Shown here piece after piece: positions 1 through 7,090 of a stretch of DNA of 11,632 bases. Both the position numbers and the translations under genes were made by a program. This stretch comes from JAUVXJ01 sp964577995. GTDB taxonomy: Bacteria; Chloroflexota; Anaerolineae; UBA7937; B3-Chlor. The notes under the pieces were generated by a model. The model saw only the letters and a program-made list of their open reading frames with translations, had not been told where the DNA came from and searched no databases. The stretch is from assembly GCA_964577995.1 (NCBI GenBank), contig CAZOBP010000091.1, positions 1 to 11,632 of the forward strand, written 5' to 3'. Every line of letters starts with the position of its first letter. Position 1 is the stretch's first letter.

Positions 1-1114
1 GCGGGTGCTTGTCTGGCCGCGACTCGACAGCCCTGGAGAGCTGCGAACAGGCCAGTACGGGTACGTGCAACTCGCTGGCCAGAGATTTCAATTGCCGTGA
101 GATGTAGGATACCTCCTGCACCCGGTTCTCCATCCTCAGGCCAGCCTGCATCAGTTGTAGGTAGTCAACGATGAGCAGGTCAATGGGATGCTCCGCCTGA
201 AGGCGCCGCGCCTTGGCCCGCAACTCCATGGGGGCGATGGCCGGTGTGTCATCGATGTACACAGAGGTCTCCGAGAGTTCGCCCATGGCCCTGGTTATCC
301 TGGCCAATTCCTCCTGCGTGATGTCGCCGGTTCTCAGGCGCTGCGATTCGATACCCGTGGCCCCGGATACCAGACGCTGCACCACCTGCTGGGCCGGCAT
401 CTCCAGGCTGAAGATGGCGATACACAGCCCATGCTTGCGGGAGGCGAAGTCGGCGATGCTGAGAGCCAGGCTGGTCTTACCTGTGCCCGGACGTCCAGCC
501 ACGATGATCAGATCCGCTTGTTGAAAGCCACCTAGCAGACGATCGAGATCGATGAAGCCAGTGGGCACCCCTACCGTCTCACCACGATGCTCATAGAGGT
601 ACTCTATGCGATCGTAGTAGTCCGACAGTATCGTCCGCAGCGGCACCAGCTCCCGCTCTATGCTTCGCTGGGCCACCCCAAAGATGAGCTGCTCGGCCTG
701 GTCCAGGATGCGGTCCTCATCCTCGGCCCTCTCGTAGGCCATGTTCGATATCTCAGCCGCGGCGCTGATCAGGCGACGGAGCGTGGCAGTGCGCTCAACG
801 ATGCGTCCGTAGTACTGAACGTGGACCGAGGTGGGGACGGCGTTGATCACAGAGGTGAGGTACCCTGGACCTCCAACCTGTTCCAACTCCTTTCGCCTCT
901 CCAATTCGTCGCAGAGAGTTACGAAATCCGCCGGTTGGCGCCGCTCGTGGAGGTCAACAATGGCTTTGTAGATCAGTGCATGAGTCTCGCGGTAGAAGTC
1001 CTCGGGGCGTAGGGAAGAGGTGATTTTGAGGATGGCTTCCGGATCGATGAGCAGGCTACCCAGAACCGATTGCTCCGCCTCTATGTTCTGCGGTGGTAAC
1101 CTGGCGGCAGCCAC
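1..1114 (-). CDS. dnaB: Replicative DNA helicase DnaB (C-terminal end cut by window edge)
   Basis: This is the ring helicase that unwinds DNA ahead of the replisome using ATP. 371 codons are visible. Residues 1-110 form the DnaB N-terminal domain, which opens with the family-typical PPQNIEAEQSVLGSLL. The RecA-like motor starts near residue 185. It has Walker A GRPGTGKTS at 207-215, the SLEM segment carrying the catalytic Glu near 238, Walker B LLIVDYLQLM from 313, and the SQLSR motif at 357-361. The family is about 440-460 residues, so roughly 80 residues, including the arginine-finger region, lie outside the window. The start is a GTG at 1112-1114, preceded 8 nt upstream by AGGAGG (in the end of the previous gene). 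Only 3 nt separate it from the stop of the DUF151 gene, so the two are almost certainly co-transcribed and perhaps translationally coupled. No intein interrupts the visible part, including Walker A, a common intein site in this family. The assignment is very secure. Confidence 0.96.
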   Translation of the reverse strand, partial: MAAARLPPQNIEAEQSVLGSLLIDPEAILKITSSLRPEDFYRETHALIYKAIVDLHERRQPADFVTLCDELERRKELEQVGGPGYLTSVINAVPTSVHVQYYGRIVERTATLRRLISAAAEISNMAYERAEDEDRILDQAEQLIFGVAQRSIERELVPLRTILSDYYDRIEYLYEHRGETVGVPTGFIDLDRLLGGFQQADLIIVAGRPGTGKTSLALSIADFASRKHGLCIAIFSLEMPAQQVVQRLVSGATGIESQRLRTGDITQEELARITRAMGELSETSVYIDDTPAIAPMELRAKARRLQAEHPIDLLIVDYLQLMQAGLRMENRVQEVSYISRQLKSLASELHVPVLACSQLSRAVESRPDKHP

Positions 1115-1117
1115 GGA

Positions 1118-1615
1118 TCAGTCCTCCTCGAGGTCGTCGAGATCCAGGGAGTCCACGAAATCACGAAAGACCGCAAGCTTCTCCTCGTCTTCGCCAGTCA
1201 GTTCGTCCTGCTCCTCGCTAGGTACGATTCCTGCCCTGTCCATCACTTCCTGAGACACGTAGATAGGCACGTCCACGCGCACAGCCAGGGCGATAGCATC
1301 GCTCGGACGGGAGTCTATCTCCAGGGTCCTGCCATTCTGTTCTACGACGATCTCCGCGTAGAAGGTATCGTTTCTGAGATCGTTGACCCGGATGTGGGAA
1401 ATGGAGGCATCCATGCGATCGATGACCGCCTTCAGGAGATCGTGCGTCAAGGGACGCGTCATCTGCACGTTCTGCAAACCGATGGTGATCGCATCCGCCT
1501 CGAAGGGCCCTATCCAGATGGGCAGATAGCGCTCCTGGTCCTCCTCCTTCAGCACCACGACGCGGTGCTGCGATAGCATGCTCACCTTCACACTATCAAC
1601 GGTCACCTTGATCAT
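1118..1615 (-). CDS. Bifunctional nuclease family protein (DUF151/BFN)
   Basis: A 165-residue protein of the DUF151 family. The family is named after plant nucleases with RNase and DNase activity, and its bacterial role is poorly defined. Family landmarks are the LPIWIGPFEADAI segment near residues 31-43, RPLTHDLL near 54-61, and RPSDAIALAVR followed by PIYV near 103-118. The C-terminal 30 residues are very acidic (EEDEEKL and DLDDLEED type runs), and no UVR domain follows, unlike some relatives. I chose ATG at 1615 because AAGGAGG lies 8 nt upstream. An in-frame ATG at 1657 would lie upstream of the -10 element and could not be translated from this promoter. It is the first gene after its own promoter and ends 3 nt before dnaB. 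The family call is secure; the cellular role is not. Confidence 0.93.
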   Translation of the reverse strand: MIKVTVDSVKVSMLSQHRVVVLKEEDQERYLPIWIGPFEADAITIGLQNVQMTRPLTHDLLKAVIDRMDASISHIRVNDLRNDTFYAEIVVEQNGRTLEIDSRPSDAIALAVRVDVPIYVSQEVMDRAGIVPSEEQDELTGEDEEKLAVFRDFVDSLDLDDLEED

Positions 1616-1645
1616 AGTGCGAGCCTCCTTCCCGCCCTCGATCTC

Positions 1646-1674
1646 ATTATACCACAACGCCCGACCCCGGACAA
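1646..1674 (-). promoter_or_regulatory. Sigma70-type promoter of the DUF151-dnaB unit
   Basis: On the minus strand TTGTCC (1669-1674) and TATAAT (1646-1651) are separated by exactly 17 bp. The -10 is a perfect match and the -35 matches 4 of 6. Transcription would start near 1639, giving a leader of about 25 nt that contains the AAGGAGG site. The promoter sits directly after the leuS terminator, which makes the DUF151-dnaB pair an independent transcription unit. Confidence 0.8.
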
Positions 1675-1676
1675 AC

Positions 1677-1709
1677 GAAAAAGCGTCGCCGCGATCGTGC
1701 GGCGACGCT
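1677..1709 (-). terminator. Intrinsic terminator downstream of leuS
   Basis: A perfect 11-bp GC-rich inverted repeat (arms 1682-1692 and 1699-1709, loop of 6 nt) is followed on the minus strand by a run of five T. It lies about 50 nt past the leuS stop and reads in the leuS direction. It ends only a few bases before the -35 of the next promoter. Confidence 0.9.
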
Positions 1710-1759
1710 GACGGGTCATCGAACCATGGTGCAGACTGCCGCCGCCCCCTCGGTCCGCA

Positions 1760-4222
1760 TCACCGGGCAACGATACTCACCAGACGCCCGGGAACATAGA
1801 TCGTCTTCTTGACCTGCTTTTGATCCAAATGTCGCTGAATGCGCTCCCGGCCCAAGGCCAGGCGTATCGCTTCCTCCTCCCCGATTGTCACCGGTACCTC
1901 CACCTTATCTCTCATCTTGCCGTTGACCTGGATGATCAGGGTGAAGACTTCCTCGGCCGCCAGTTCCTCGTCCCACTCGGGCCAGGGCTGCCGGTGGATG
2001 CTGTCCCCGCCTCCCACCCTGGTCCACAACTCCTCAGTGATATGCGGTGCGATGGGCGCCAACAACAGGAGCAGTGTCCGCGTGCCCTCCTCCAGTGCTT
2101 GCGTGAGGCCGTGCGCCTCCTTGTGGGCAACGAGCGCGTTACACAGCTCCATGCACGCGCTCACGGCGGTGTTGAAGTGGAACCGCTCCACGTCGTCACT
2201 TACCTTCTTGATTGTCTGGTGGATCTTGCGACGTAGCTCCTTTTCCGCCTCCTCCGAAACCTGGCCTCTCGTCGCCTCGTCCATGACAAGACGCCACACC
2301 CGCTTCAGGAAGCGGTAAGAGCCCTCCACCCCCTGATCGTTCCACTCAGCATCCAGCTCAGGCGGTCCCACGAAGAGGATGAAGGTCCGAGCCGTGTCTG
2401 CCCCATAGGTGTCCACCATCTCATCTATAGGCACCACGTTGCCCTTGGACTTGGACATCTTCTCCACTTTCTCCGTCCTGGGGTTCAACTTGGTGATCAT
2501 GCCCTGCGTGAAAAGGCGAGCAAATGGTTCGTCGATGGCGGTCAGCCCCATGTCGCGGAAGACCTTGGTGAAGAAGCGCGAGTACATGAGGTGGAGTATG
2601 GCATGCTCCACGCCGCCGGTATACTGGTCCACCGGCAGCCACGCGTCAGCGCGCTCCTTCCTCCACGGAGCCTCTTCGTTGTGCGGGTCTGTGAACCGGA
2701 AGTAGTACCACGAAGAGCACACGAAGGTGTCCATGGTGTCCGTCTCGCGGCGAGCCGGGCCGCCGCACCGTGGACAGCTTGTGTTGACGAAGTCTGAGAC
2801 AGTGGCCAGGGGCGACTCGCCCGTGCCTGTGGGGTGGAAATCCACGTCCATGGGAAGGAGAACTGGTAGGTCTTCCTCGGGAACGGGATTTGTCCCGCAC
2901 TTCTCACAATAGACGATGGGAATGGGCGCACCCCAGTACCTCTGGCGAGAGATGAGCCAGTCCCGCAGGCGGTAGTAGACCTTACGCTCTCCTATGCCAT
3001 GCTCCTCCATATAGTCGGCTATGCCCTCGATCCCCTCCGCCGAAGGAAGGCCGTCAAAGGGTCCCGAGTTGACCATGGTCCCTTCCTCGACGTAGGCCTC
3101 CTCGAGGTCCCTTCCGTCCCAATCAGGGGGAGCGATGACCACGGGGATGCCCAGTCCATGCCGTTTCGCGAAGGCAAAGTCCCTGGTGTCGTGAGCGGGT
3201 ACACCCATGATCGCCCCGGTGCCATAGGTCATCAACACGTAGTCCGCTATGTAGATGGGCATCCTCTCCCCACTCATGGGGTTGATGGCATAGCTTCCGA
3301 TGAACACCCCCTCCTTCTCATCTGCGGTGGATAGCCGGTCGATCTCCGATGCCTGACGTGCATTCTGTACGTAGGCCTCGACCTCCGCCCTGTGCTCGGC
3401 GGTGGTCAGCTTGCCCACCAGAGGATGTTCAGGTGCCAACACCACAAAGGTCATCCCGTAGACGGTGTCTATACGGGTGGTGAAGGCTCCGATCTCGTCA
3501 GCGTGGCCGTCGATAGGCAGGCGGAACTCGATGCCGTGGCTCTTACCGATCCAGTTCTCCTGCATCACCCGCACCCGCTCTGGCCAGTTGTCCAGCAGAG
3601 CGAGGTCTTCCAGCAACTCGTCGGCGTAGTCGGTGATCTTGAAGAACCACTGTTCCAGGTCTTTCTTGGTCACCACGGCCCCGCATCGCTCGCAGTGACC
3701 GTCATCTATGACCTGCTCGTTGGCCAGCACCGTCTTGCAGGAGGGACACCAATTGGCAGCCGCCTCTCGCTTGTAGGCCAGGTCCCGCTCGTACAACTGG
3801 AGGAAGATCCACTGGGTCCAGCGATAGTAGTCAGGCAGGCAGGACGTGACCTCTCGCCCCCAATCGTAGCAGATGCCCATCTTGTAGAGCTGGCTCTTCA
3901 TAGCCGCGATGTTCTGCTCCGTCCAGACCTTGGGATGGACGTCAGCTTCGAGCGCCGCGTTCTCAGCCGGCAGCCCGAAGGCGTCCCATCCCATGGGGTT
4001 CATCACGTTGTAGCCGCGCATCTTCTTGTAGCGAGCGAAGAGATCGCCAATGGTGTAGTTGCGCATGTGTCCCATGTGCAGGTCGCCGGACGGGTAGGGG
4101 AACATCACCAGTGCGTACAGTTTGTCCCTATCGTCGTCCTCGCTGGCGTAGTATAGCTGTTCCTTTTCCCAGTACTCCTGCCATCTGGGCTCGATCTCCT
4201 GGGGCACGTACTTCTCGCTCAC
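1760..4222 (-). CDS. leuS: Leucine--tRNA ligase
   Basis: Class I aminoacyl-tRNA synthetase of 820 residues that charges tRNA-Leu, full length for a bacterial LeuRS. The HIGH motif appears as HMGH at residues 49-52 within PYPSGDLHMGHMRNYTIGD, and KMSKS is at 588-592. A zinc-type CxxC pair (C159/C162 and C177/C180) follows the first half of the catalytic core. The CP1 editing domain lies at roughly 220-430 and includes the threonine-rich TTRIDTVYGMTF. A second CxxC pair is seen near VYCEKCG. The C-terminal anticodon-binding region ends with the typical IIQVNGKMRDKVEVP stretch. The start is GTG at 4220-4222 with AGGAGG 6 nt upstream. Expression is expected to be controlled by the T-box leader just upstream, whose specifier CUC is a leucine codon, consistent with the gene. 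It ends at an intrinsic terminator. Very secure. Confidence 0.98.
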   Translation of the reverse strand: MSEKYVPQEIEPRWQEYWEKEQLYYASEDDDRDKLYALVMFPYPSGDLHMGHMRNYTIGDLFARYKKMRGYNVMNPMGWDAFGLPAENAALEADVHPKVWTEQNIAAMKSQLYKMGICYDWGREVTSCLPDYYRWTQWIFLQLYERDLAYKREAAANWCPSCKTVLANEQVIDDGHCERCGAVVTKKDLEQWFFKITDYADELLEDLALLDNWPERVRVMQENWIGKSHGIEFRLPIDGHADEIGAFTTRIDTVYGMTFVVLAPEHPLVGKLTTAEHRAEVEAYVQNARQASEIDRLSTADEKEGVFIGSYAINPMSGERMPIYIADYVLMTYGTGAIMGVPAHDTRDFAFAKRHGLGIPVVIAPPDWDGRDLEEAYVEEGTMVNSGPFDGLPSAEGIEGIADYMEEHGIGERKVYYRLRDWLISRQRYWGAPIPIVYCEKCGTNPVPEEDLPVLLPMDVDFHPTGTGESPLATVSDFVNTSCPRCGGPARRETDTMDTFVCSSWYYFRFTDPHNEEAPWRKERADAWLPVDQYTGGVEHAILHLMYSRFFTKVFRDMGLTAIDEPFARLFTQGMITKLNPRTEKVEKMSKSKGNVVPIDEMVDTYGADTARTFILFVGPPELDAEWNDQGVEGSYRFLKRVWRLVMDEATRGQVSEEAEKELRRKIHQTIKKVSDDVERFHFNTAVSACMELCNALVAHKEAHGLTQALEEGTRTLLLLLAPIAPHITEELWTRVGGGDSIHRQPWPEWDEELAAEEVFTLIIQVNGKMRDKVEVPVTIGEEEAIRLALGRERIQRHLDQKQVKKTIYVPGRLVSIVAR

Positions 4223-4261
4223 CTTGCACCTCCTCTGGCAGCTGCCGTAGCTGGGGAGTAC

Positions 4262-4294
4262 AAAAACAAAACCCTTCGCCTCAGGGACGAAGGG
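4262..4294 (-). terminator. Conditional intrinsic terminator of the leuS T-box
   Basis: CCCUUCG (4294-4288) pairs with CGAAGGG (4278-4272) over 7 bp and is followed by TTTTGTTTTT (4271-4262). It competes with the antiterminator for CUUCG. Because it lies after both tRNA-Ala genes, it also serves as the default 3' end of the tRNA transcript. Another short hairpin (CAGCT/AGCTG) sits between it and the leuS ribosome binding site. Confidence 0.93.
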
Positions 4295-4315
4295 CCTCTC
4301 CGCGGTACCACCCTG
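4282..4315 (-). promoter_or_regulatory. T-box antiterminator with UGGU bulge
   Basis: The sequence AGGGTGGTACCGCG (4314-4301) is the textbook T-box. CAGGG pairs with CCCUG (4315-4311 with 4286-4282), and CGGAG pairs with CUUCG (4302-4298 with 4292-4288). This leaves the bulge UGGUACCG exposed. UGGU (4310-4307) would pair with the ACCA end of uncharged tRNA. Its U fits the A73 discriminator expected of tRNA-Leu. CUUCG is shared with the terminator stem, so the two folds exclude each other. Confidence 0.93.
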
Positions 4316-4328
4316 CTTGATAGCTCAC

Positions 4329-4346
4329 CCTAACCCATGGGCCAGG
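4329..4346 (-). other. Hairpin between tRNA-Ala(GGC) and the T-box (candidate Stem III)
   Basis: CCUGGCC pairs with GGUUAGG (with two G-U pairs) around a CAUG loop. It lies where Stem III of a T-box leader would normally be, after the inserted tRNA and before the antiterminator. A weaker alternative is pairing of AUAG (4441-4438), before the tRNA, with CUAU (4323-4320), after it, which would make the whole tRNA the tip of Stem III. Sequence alone does not decide between them. Confidence 0.45.
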
Positions 4347-4356
4347 ATGTCAACAA

Positions 4357-4430
<74 letters not shown>

Positions 4431-4657
4431 ACGTTCTCTATCCGCTCTCGGGCCCGATAACGGCCGCCAACCGGCAGCGACTACAGTGCACGAGTCTATT
4501 TCGACCCCGCACTTCGCCACTGCGGCTCCCAGGCGAGTTCGGCCTTATGGCGCACCCCGAGGCGCCTTGCCAGGCTCCCACCCTTTTCTGTGCCCGGCTC
4601 TCTGCGGAGTACGGCCTACTACTCCTGTTCTCAGCCTCTACTCTATTCGGTCGCCAG

Positions 4658-4730
4658 TGGAGGCAGGGGGACTCGAACCCCCGACCTCATCAGTGCGATT
4701 GATGCGCTCTCCCAACTGAGCTATGCCCCC
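4658..4730 (-). tRNA. tRNA-Ala (anticodon CGC)
   Basis: A complete 73-nt cloverleaf. The acceptor GGGGGCA pairs with UGCCUCC, again with the alanine G3-U70 pair. The D stem is GCUC/GAGC and the anticodon stem CAUCA/UGAUG. Loop AUCGCAC gives anticodon CGC (reads GCG). The T arm is GGGGG-UUCGAGU-CCCCC and the discriminator A73 is at 4658. CCA is not encoded. It is the first gene of the transcript that continues into the leuS T-box, whose Stem I begins 21 nt after the tRNA end. Confidence 0.97.
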
Positions 4731-4767
4731 AAGGCTAAGCCACCCTTGTTAGCGGTTCTGCGAAACC

Positions 4768-4796
4768 AGTATAGCAGACTCGATATGAGAAGTCAA
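4768..4796 (-). promoter_or_regulatory. Promoter of the tRNA-Ala(CGC) / T-box / tRNA-Ala(GGC) / leuS unit
   Basis: On the minus strand TTGACT (4791-4796) and TATACT (4768-4773) are 17 bp apart, matching 5 of 6 at each element. Transcription would start near 4761, about 30 nt before the first tRNA. I see no other strong promoter before leuS, so this one probably drives both tRNAs and the synthetase. Confidence 0.82.
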
Positions 4797-4962
4797 ACTC
4801 AAGTTGCATCGTTGATCCCAACTCCAAGGCAGCACACCTCGTGAAGCGCGCGCTATACGAGCAGGTGCGAATCGATCCCGATGGCGCCAGCCAGGAGACC
4901 ATCTCCAGCCGTGCGCGCCCTGCACCGCCGCTTCCTCTTCCCCCTTTTTCCCCAACCTTGAC
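4797..4962. other. Divergent intergenic region with a pyrimidine-rich tract
   Basis: The gene-free stretch between tRNA-Ala(CGC) and padR spans 4731-5041. Its ends hold the two outward-facing promoters. The middle has no supportable gene. Its one visible feature is a tract at about 4930-4957, almost all C and T on the plus strand (polypurine on the minus strand), just upstream of the padR -35 element. No riboswitch fold was recognised. Confidence 0.5.
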
Positions 4963-4991
4963 TTGACAGGCGCGGCCGCCCAGGCTATAAT
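4963..4991 (+). promoter_or_regulatory. Fully consensus promoter of the padR-ECF operon
   Basis: TTGACA (4963-4968), a 17-bp spacer and TATAAT (4986-4991) match the sigma70-type consensus at all 12 positions with ideal spacing. The expected start is near 4998, giving a leader of about 44 nt. Such a strong promoter would be expected to need repression, which fits the inverted repeat immediately downstream and the PadR gene it drives. Confidence 0.9.
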
Positions 4992-4998
4992 TGGGTAG

Positions 4999-5032
4999 TT
5001 ATTCACAGTGTGAGTATTGAGAGTATGAATAA
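4999..5032. promoter_or_regulatory. Inverted repeat downstream of the padR promoter (candidate operator)
   Basis: Perfect 7-bp arms TTATTCA (4999-5005) and TGAATAA (5026-5032) flank a 20-bp centre that contains two GAGTAT repeats. The element begins at the predicted transcription start and ends 9 nt before the padR ATG, a natural roadblock position for autorepression. It does not resemble the ATGT-N8-ACAT type described for some PadR proteins, so the assignment is positional only. Confidence 0.5.
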
Positions 5033-5041
5033 GGCCTCTCC

Positions 5042-5587
5042 ATGACGGACAGAGAGTTGTCTCCCGAGTGGGTGCTCCTGGGCCTGCTGACGCGGAAGCC
5101 GATGCACGGGTACGAACTGCACCAGTTCTTCGCCCCTCCATCACCCCTGGCGCAGATCTGGTACCTGGGTATCAGCCAGATGTACAAGCTGTTGAGGGAG
5201 CTCGAGGAGCAGGGTCACGTGGAAGTCAGCGTAGAGCCACAGGAGGCTCGACCCGACAGGAAAGTGTACCACGTGACAGCGTCGGGTCGTCAGGCTTTCC
5301 TCCATTGGCTCCAGACGCCGGTCGATGGCATCCGGCTGATGCGTGTGGAGTTCTTGGGCAAGCTCTATCTCGCGCGAACCCTCGACCCAGAGATCGTGGA
5401 GCGGGTCATCGACCTCCAGGCGGAGGCCTGTCGCGCTTCCCTTCGCGACCTATGGGACGCTATGTCCAGACCCGGCTTCGAGGACCTGGTGCTGCGCTTC
5501 CGTGCGGGGCAGATCGAGGCCGCCCTGGAGTGGCTAGACTACTGTCGCCACGCCCTTCTGGCGGGCACACCGGAGAGTGACCAGTAA
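5042..5587 (+). CDS. PadR-family transcriptional regulator
   Basis: A 181-residue regulator. The N-terminal winged helix (about residues 7-85) shows the PadR pattern: WVLLGLLTRKPMHGYELHQF, then GISQMYKLLRELEEQGHVEV, the wing EARPDRKVYHVTASG, and RQAFLHWL. The rest (about 95-175) is the helical dimerisation part found in Vir-type PadR proteins. The start is ATG at 5042. Its ribosome binding site is weak (AAGG at 5031-5034), partly inside the candidate operator. It is first in the operon and stops 0-3 nt before the ATPase gene, so it very likely controls the importer and itself. The ligand is unknown. Family call secure. Confidence 0.93.
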   Translation: MTDRELSPEWVLLGLLTRKPMHGYELHQFFAPPSPLAQIWYLGISQMYKLLRELEEQGHVEVSVEPQEARPDRKVYHVTASGRQAFLHWLQTPVDGIRLMRVEFLGKLYLARTLDPEIVERVIDLQAEACRASLRDLWDAMSRPGFEDLVLRFRAGQIEAALEWLDYCRHALLAGTPESDQ

Positions 5588-5590
5588 GTG

Positions 5591-7090
5591 ATGATCGAGA
5601 TCGAGGATCTGACTGTCCAATACCGCGGTCAGGAACCGGCTGTGGAGGGGGTATCCTTGAAGATCGAGGACGGCGAGTTCGTCCTCCTCACCGGCCCGTC
5701 GGGCTGTGGCAAGAGTACCCTGACCCGCTGCCTCAACGGCCTGATCCCCCACGCTTCAGACGCCTTCATGTCCGGTCGGGTGATCGTCAACGGAGCACCG
5801 ACCGCCGAGCGCACAGTGGCCCAACTGGCCACGGAGGTCGGGCTCGTCTTCCAGAACCCCGCCAGCCAGCTCTTCGGCTCCACAGTCGAGGAGGAGCTGA
5901 GCTTCGGACCCTCCAATCTGGGTCTGCCCGAAAACGAGGTCGCCGAGCGGTGCTTCTTCGCCCTGGACGCCACGGGGATCGAACACCTGCGTCACCGTGC
6001 CACCAGCACCCTCTCCGGCGGAGAGCAACAACGGGTAGCCATCGCCTCCGTCCTCGCTATGCGCCCCAGGGTGCTCGTGCTCGACGAGCCTACGTCCAAC
6101 CTGGACCTGAAGGGCACCCGCGCGGTTTTGGACACCTTGGCCCAGCTGCACAGGGAATACGGCCTGACCATTCTCGTCGTGGAGCATAGGCTGGCCGATG
6201 TCGGCAAGCTGGCCAACAGGGTCCTGGTTATGGACCAGGGAGGAATCGTGCTCGATGGCTCCCCCGCGGAGGTGTTCAGCAGAAAGGAGTTCCTCTCTGA
6301 GCTGGGAATCCGCTATACGCGACGGTCTCCCAAGGGGGACTGCCTGGCGGCGCGCGAGCCAGGCTCCACAGCGTTTCACGCCGGTAGGAAGCCCCTGGTG
6401 CAACTTCAGGACGTAGAGATCGTTTACGACTCCCACGTCGTCTTGAAGGATCTCAACCTGGCGCTGTATCCTGGAGAGTTCGTCGCTCTCGTAGGAGACA
6501 ATGGCGCAGGCAAGACGACCATCGCGCGCCTTCTTGCCGGCTCGCTGGAGTCCCAGCGGGGACGCGTGATCTGGGAAGAGGGATCGCGCCGGCTGCCCCT
6601 GGGCCGCAGGGTGGGCCTCCTCTTTCAGAACCCCCTTCACCAACTCTTCTGCGACAGCGTCGCGGAGGAGATAGCCTTCGGTCCTCGCAACTTCGCGATC
6701 CTCGAGGAGGGGAAACTGGCGGACCTCACCCTTGCCGCCGGGCTGTCCGGGGTGCGAGCGCGCAACCCCTATGCCCTGAGCGTAGGGCAGCAGCAGCGTG
6801 TGGCCCTGGCCTCTGTCCTGTCCCTGGAGCCAGCGCTCCTCGTGCTAGACGAGCCAACGATGGGTCAGGACTGGGGCAGTCTGAGCCGGATGATGGACTT
6901 CCTCAGCCGGCTGAATGGTCACGGGCAGGCCATCTTGCTCATCACCCACGACTACAAGCTCGTCTGCCACTATGCGCAGCGCATTCTGATGCTGGAGGGT
7001 GGAAAGCTGTCGAGCGTCGTGCCCGGTGCTGGGCCGTGGAAAGAATTCAATGAACAGAAGGAGAGTATACATGAGGTTCTCGGTACGTGA
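5591..7090 (+). CDS. ECF transporter ATPase, two fused ABC domains (EcfA-EcfA)
   Basis: A 499-residue protein joining two cobalt/ECF-type ATPases in one chain; it powers an energy-coupling-factor importer at the inner face of the membrane. The first half has Walker A GPSGCGKST (about 35-43), Q-loop QNPASQLFG, signature LSGGEQQRVAIA (about 141), Walker B VLVLDEPTSNLD and switch His in VVEH. The second half has Walker A GDNGAGKTT (about 302-310), QNPLHQLFCDSVAEEIAFGP, signature LSVGQQQRVALA (about 396), Walker B LLVLDEPTMGQD and LITHD. The AFGP/SFGP stretches after the Q-loop are typical of the ECF class. The second signature is LSVGQ rather than LSGGQ. The start may be GTG 5588, touching the padR stop, or ATG 5591; I chose ATG. 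The 3' end overlaps the S-component gene by 20 bp. A linker of about 40 residues separates the halves. The fused form resembles YkoD. Confidence 0.94.
   Translation: MIEIEDLTVQYRGQEPAVEGVSLKIEDGEFVLLTGPSGCGKSTLTRCLNGLIPHASDAFMSGRVIVNGAPTAERTVAQLATEVGLVFQNPASQLFGSTVEEELSFGPSNLGLPENEVAERCFFALDATGIEHLRHRATSTLSGGEQQRVAIASVLAMRPRVLVLDEPTSNLDLKGTRAVLDTLAQLHREYGLTILVVEHRLADVGKLANRVLVMDQGGIVLDGSPAEVFSRKEFLSELGIRYTRRSPKGDCLAAREPGSTAFHAGRKPLVQLQDVEIVYDSHVVLKDLNLALYPGEFVALVGDNGAGKTTIARLLAGSLESQRGRVIWEEGSRRLPLGRRVGLLFQNPLHQLFCDSVAEEIAFGPRNFAILEEGKLADLTLAAGLSGVRARNPYALSVGQQQRVALASVLSLEPALLVLDEPTMGQDWGSLSRMMDFLSRLNGHGQAILLITHDYKLVCHYAQRILMLEGGKLSSVVPGAGPWKEFNEQKESIHEVLGT

Noticed and set aside
3392..4156. 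254-codon open frame antisense to leuS
   Set aside because: It lies wholly opposite a certain leuS, has no recognisable domain, and is a typical GC-rich shadow frame.
4348..4353. TTGACA just after tRNA-Ala(GGC), as a leuS promoter
   Set aside because: No acceptable -10 lies 16-18 bp downstream on the minus strand (GGGTGA and neighbours), and it would leave the T-box without Stem I.
4992..5041. TPP or other vitamin riboswitch before the ECF operon
   Set aside because: The leader is only about 44 nt and contains none of the conserved riboswitch cores; only the inverted repeat is seen.
5756..6643. 295-codon open frame antisense to the ECF ATPase
   Set aside because: A shadow of the intact ABC ATPase; no domain and no ribosome binding site of note.
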